Below, one piece after another: positions 5,692-6,897 of a stretch of DNA of 6,897 nucleotides. The notes beneath the pieces were generated by a model. That model searched no databases and had not been told where the DNA came from. It saw only the letters and a program-made list of their open reading frames with translations. Each line of letters opens with the position of its first letter. The first letter of the stretch is position 1. The position numbers and the translations under genes are program-made. Origin of the DNA: Minisyncoccota bacterium (GTDB lineage: Bacteria > Verrucomicrobiota > Lentisphaeria > Oligosphaerales > MVZH01); assembly GCA_021734725.1 (NCBI GenBank), contig JAIPIM010000219.1, positions 1-6,897 on the forward strand, read 5' to 3'.

Positions 5692-6885
5692 ATGACTAAG
5701 AAAGACGACGAGACACGCGGGCATTTCGGTATTTATGGCGGCCAATATGTTGCTGAGACGCTGATGCCTGCTCTTCAGGAGCTGGAATCGGCGTTCAACG
5801 ATGCTTGGGAAGACCCGAGTTTTCGGCACGATTTTCACGCTTATCTTCGCGATTACGTCGGGCGCCCGAGTCCTCTCTATTTTGCGCGGCGGTTGAGTGA
5901 GCACTGTGCGGGTGCCAAGATCTATTTGAAACGGGAAGACCTGAATCATACTGGCGCTCATAAAGTCAACAATACATTAGGGCAGGCGCTCTTGGCGAAA
6001 CGTATGGGGAAGCCTCGGCTGATTGCCGAGACTGGTGCGGGCATGCACGGCGTCGCGACGGCGACGGTTGCGGCCTTGTTCGGCATGACATGCGAGGTTT
6101 TTATGGGGGAGGAGGATATTCGCAGGCAACAGCCCAACGTGCAGCGTATGCGCCTTTTGGGAGCCAAGGTGGTGTCGGTCAGTAGCGGTTCCATGACTCT
6201 GAAGGATGCAATGAATGAGGCATTGCGCGATTGGGTTGCCACGGTTGAAGACACGTTCTATGTGATCGGCACTGTAGCCGGGCCTCATCCGTACCCCACG
6301 ATGGTGCGGGAGTTTCAATCCGTGATTGGGCAGGAGACTCGGCAGCAGATTCTTGAGAAGGAAAAGCGCTTACCCGACGAAATCGTCGCCTGTATTGGCG
6401 GCGGCAGCAACGCAATGGGCATATTTGTGCCGTTCCTCGATAATGCGAAGGTTCATTTACTGGGGGCGGAAGCCGCGGGAAGCGGACTGGAGACCGGCAA
6501 GCATGCGGCCAGCATTTGTGGGGGGAGGGTCGGTGTTCTGCATGGTAACAAGACCTACTTACTGCAGGACGCGGAAGGGCAGATACAAGTGACTCATTCT
6601 GTTTCTGCCGGGCTGGATTATCCCGGTGTTGGTCCGGAGCATGCTTGGTTTCATGACACGGGACGCGTGGAGTACTGCGCGGTGACCGATGAGGAGGCGT
6701 TGGGCGCCTTTCAGGTCCTCTGCCGGCTGGAGGGTATCATCCCGGCGCTCGAATCCGCGCACGCGGTCGCGCCCGCCATGAAGCGAGCCGCGGAACGCGG
6801 GGCAGATGACGTGATAGTCGTAAATCTCTCAGGCCGGGGTGATAAAGATATGGCAACCGTGGAAGCGTATTTGGCGGAAAGGTAG
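5692..6885 (+). CDS. trpB: tryptophan synthase beta chain
   Basis: PLP enzyme that condenses indole with L-serine to give tryptophan, normally in an alpha2-beta2 complex with TrpA. From ATG 5692 it has 397 residues, the usual TrpB1 length, and begins just before the conserved RGHFGIYGGQYVAETLMPAL. Lys91 (HTGAHKVNN) is the PLP Schiff-base lysine, Glu113 (AETGAGMHG) the catalytic acid-base, GGGSNAMG (236-243) grips the PLP phosphate, and Ser380 (NLSGRGDKD) contacts the pyridine nitrogen. An in-frame TTG at 5638 would add 18 residues. I reject it because there is no SD, the added stretch is A/C-rich unlike the G/T-rich operon genes, and the family normally starts near 5692. The SD for 5692 is also weak, so coupling to trpF (59 nt upstream) may matter. 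trpA is expected just past the window edge. Confidence 0.97.
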   Translation: MTKKDDETRGHFGIYGGQYVAETLMPALQELESAFNDAWEDPSFRHDFHAYLRDYVGRPSPLYFARRLSEHCAGAKIYLKREDLNHTGAHKVNNTLGQALLAKRMGKPRLIAETGAGMHGVATATVAALFGMTCEVFMGEEDIRRQQPNVQRMRLLGAKVVSVSSGSMTLKDAMNEALRDWVATVEDTFYVIGTVAGPHPYPTMVREFQSVIGQETRQQILEKEKRLPDEIVACIGGGSNAMGIFVPFLDNAKVHLLGAEAAGSGLETGKHAASICGGRVGVLHGNKTYLLQDAEGQIQVTHSVSAGLDYPGVGPEHAWFHDTGRVEYCAVTDEEALGAFQVLCRLEGIIPALESAHAVAPAMKRAAERGADDVIVVNLSGRGDKDMATVEAYLAER

Positions 6886-6897
6886 CTCTTCAACCTG

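Noticed and set aside
1..6897. Search for a novel system, mobile element, CRISPR, prophage or toxin-antitoxin genes.
   Set aside because: The coding space is fully accounted for by rpsD and six trp genes with intact catalytic motifs; the gaps are all under 300 nt and contain no repeats of that kind.

Overview
This window is an ordinary bacterial housekeeping segment. It holds a nearly complete tryptophan biosynthesis operon on the + strand (trpE-trpG-trpD-trpC-trpF-trpB) and, divergently on the - strand, rpsD, the gene for 30S ribosomal protein S4. Every long reading frame that makes sense belongs to a well-known family. I see no mobile element, CRISPR array, tRNA, rRNA or phage gene, and no previously undescribed multi-gene system.

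Layout: rpsD occupies 23-619 (-) and its end lies only about 20 bases from the window edge. Bases 620-911 are a divergent control region. They hold an SD-like site that decides the rpsD start, a large stem-loop in the rpsD leader (648-688), a weak rpsD promoter candidate that overlaps an inverted repeat, and a good sigma70-type promoter for the trp operon (TTGACA-16-TATGTT, 806-833). The trp genes follow. trpE and trpG overlap by 17 nt and trpG and trpD by 4 nt (ATGA). There are then gaps of 79 nt before trpC, 124 nt before trpF and about 59 nt before trpB. The window stops 12 nt after trpB. The missing partner trpA would be expected next but is not visible.

Pathway: TrpE and TrpG make anthranilate from chorismate and glutamine. 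TrpD adds phosphoribosyl from PRPP, TrpF isomerises phosphoribosyl-anthranilate, TrpC closes the indole ring, and TrpB condenses indole (supplied by TrpA) with serine. All key catalytic residues I could check are present, so the pathway looks functional up to TrpB. Regulation is not obvious. I find no convincing leader-peptide attenuator, T-box, TRAP site or TrpR operator, so feedback inhibition of TrpE is the only control directly suggested (ESVEGG and NPSPYM motifs).

Organism: a free-living-type Gram-negative-like bacterium of moderately high GC (roughly mid to upper 50s percent by eye). The S4 sequence is divergent (no PPGQHG motif, H-C-C-C putative zinc site, ANVEIMRVVEYYAR C-terminus). 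It reminds me of Verrucomicrobiota/Kiritimatiellota-type S4, but that is recollection without a search and is a low-confidence taxonomic guess. Unfused trpC and trpF and unfused trpG and trpD argue against an enterobacterial origin.
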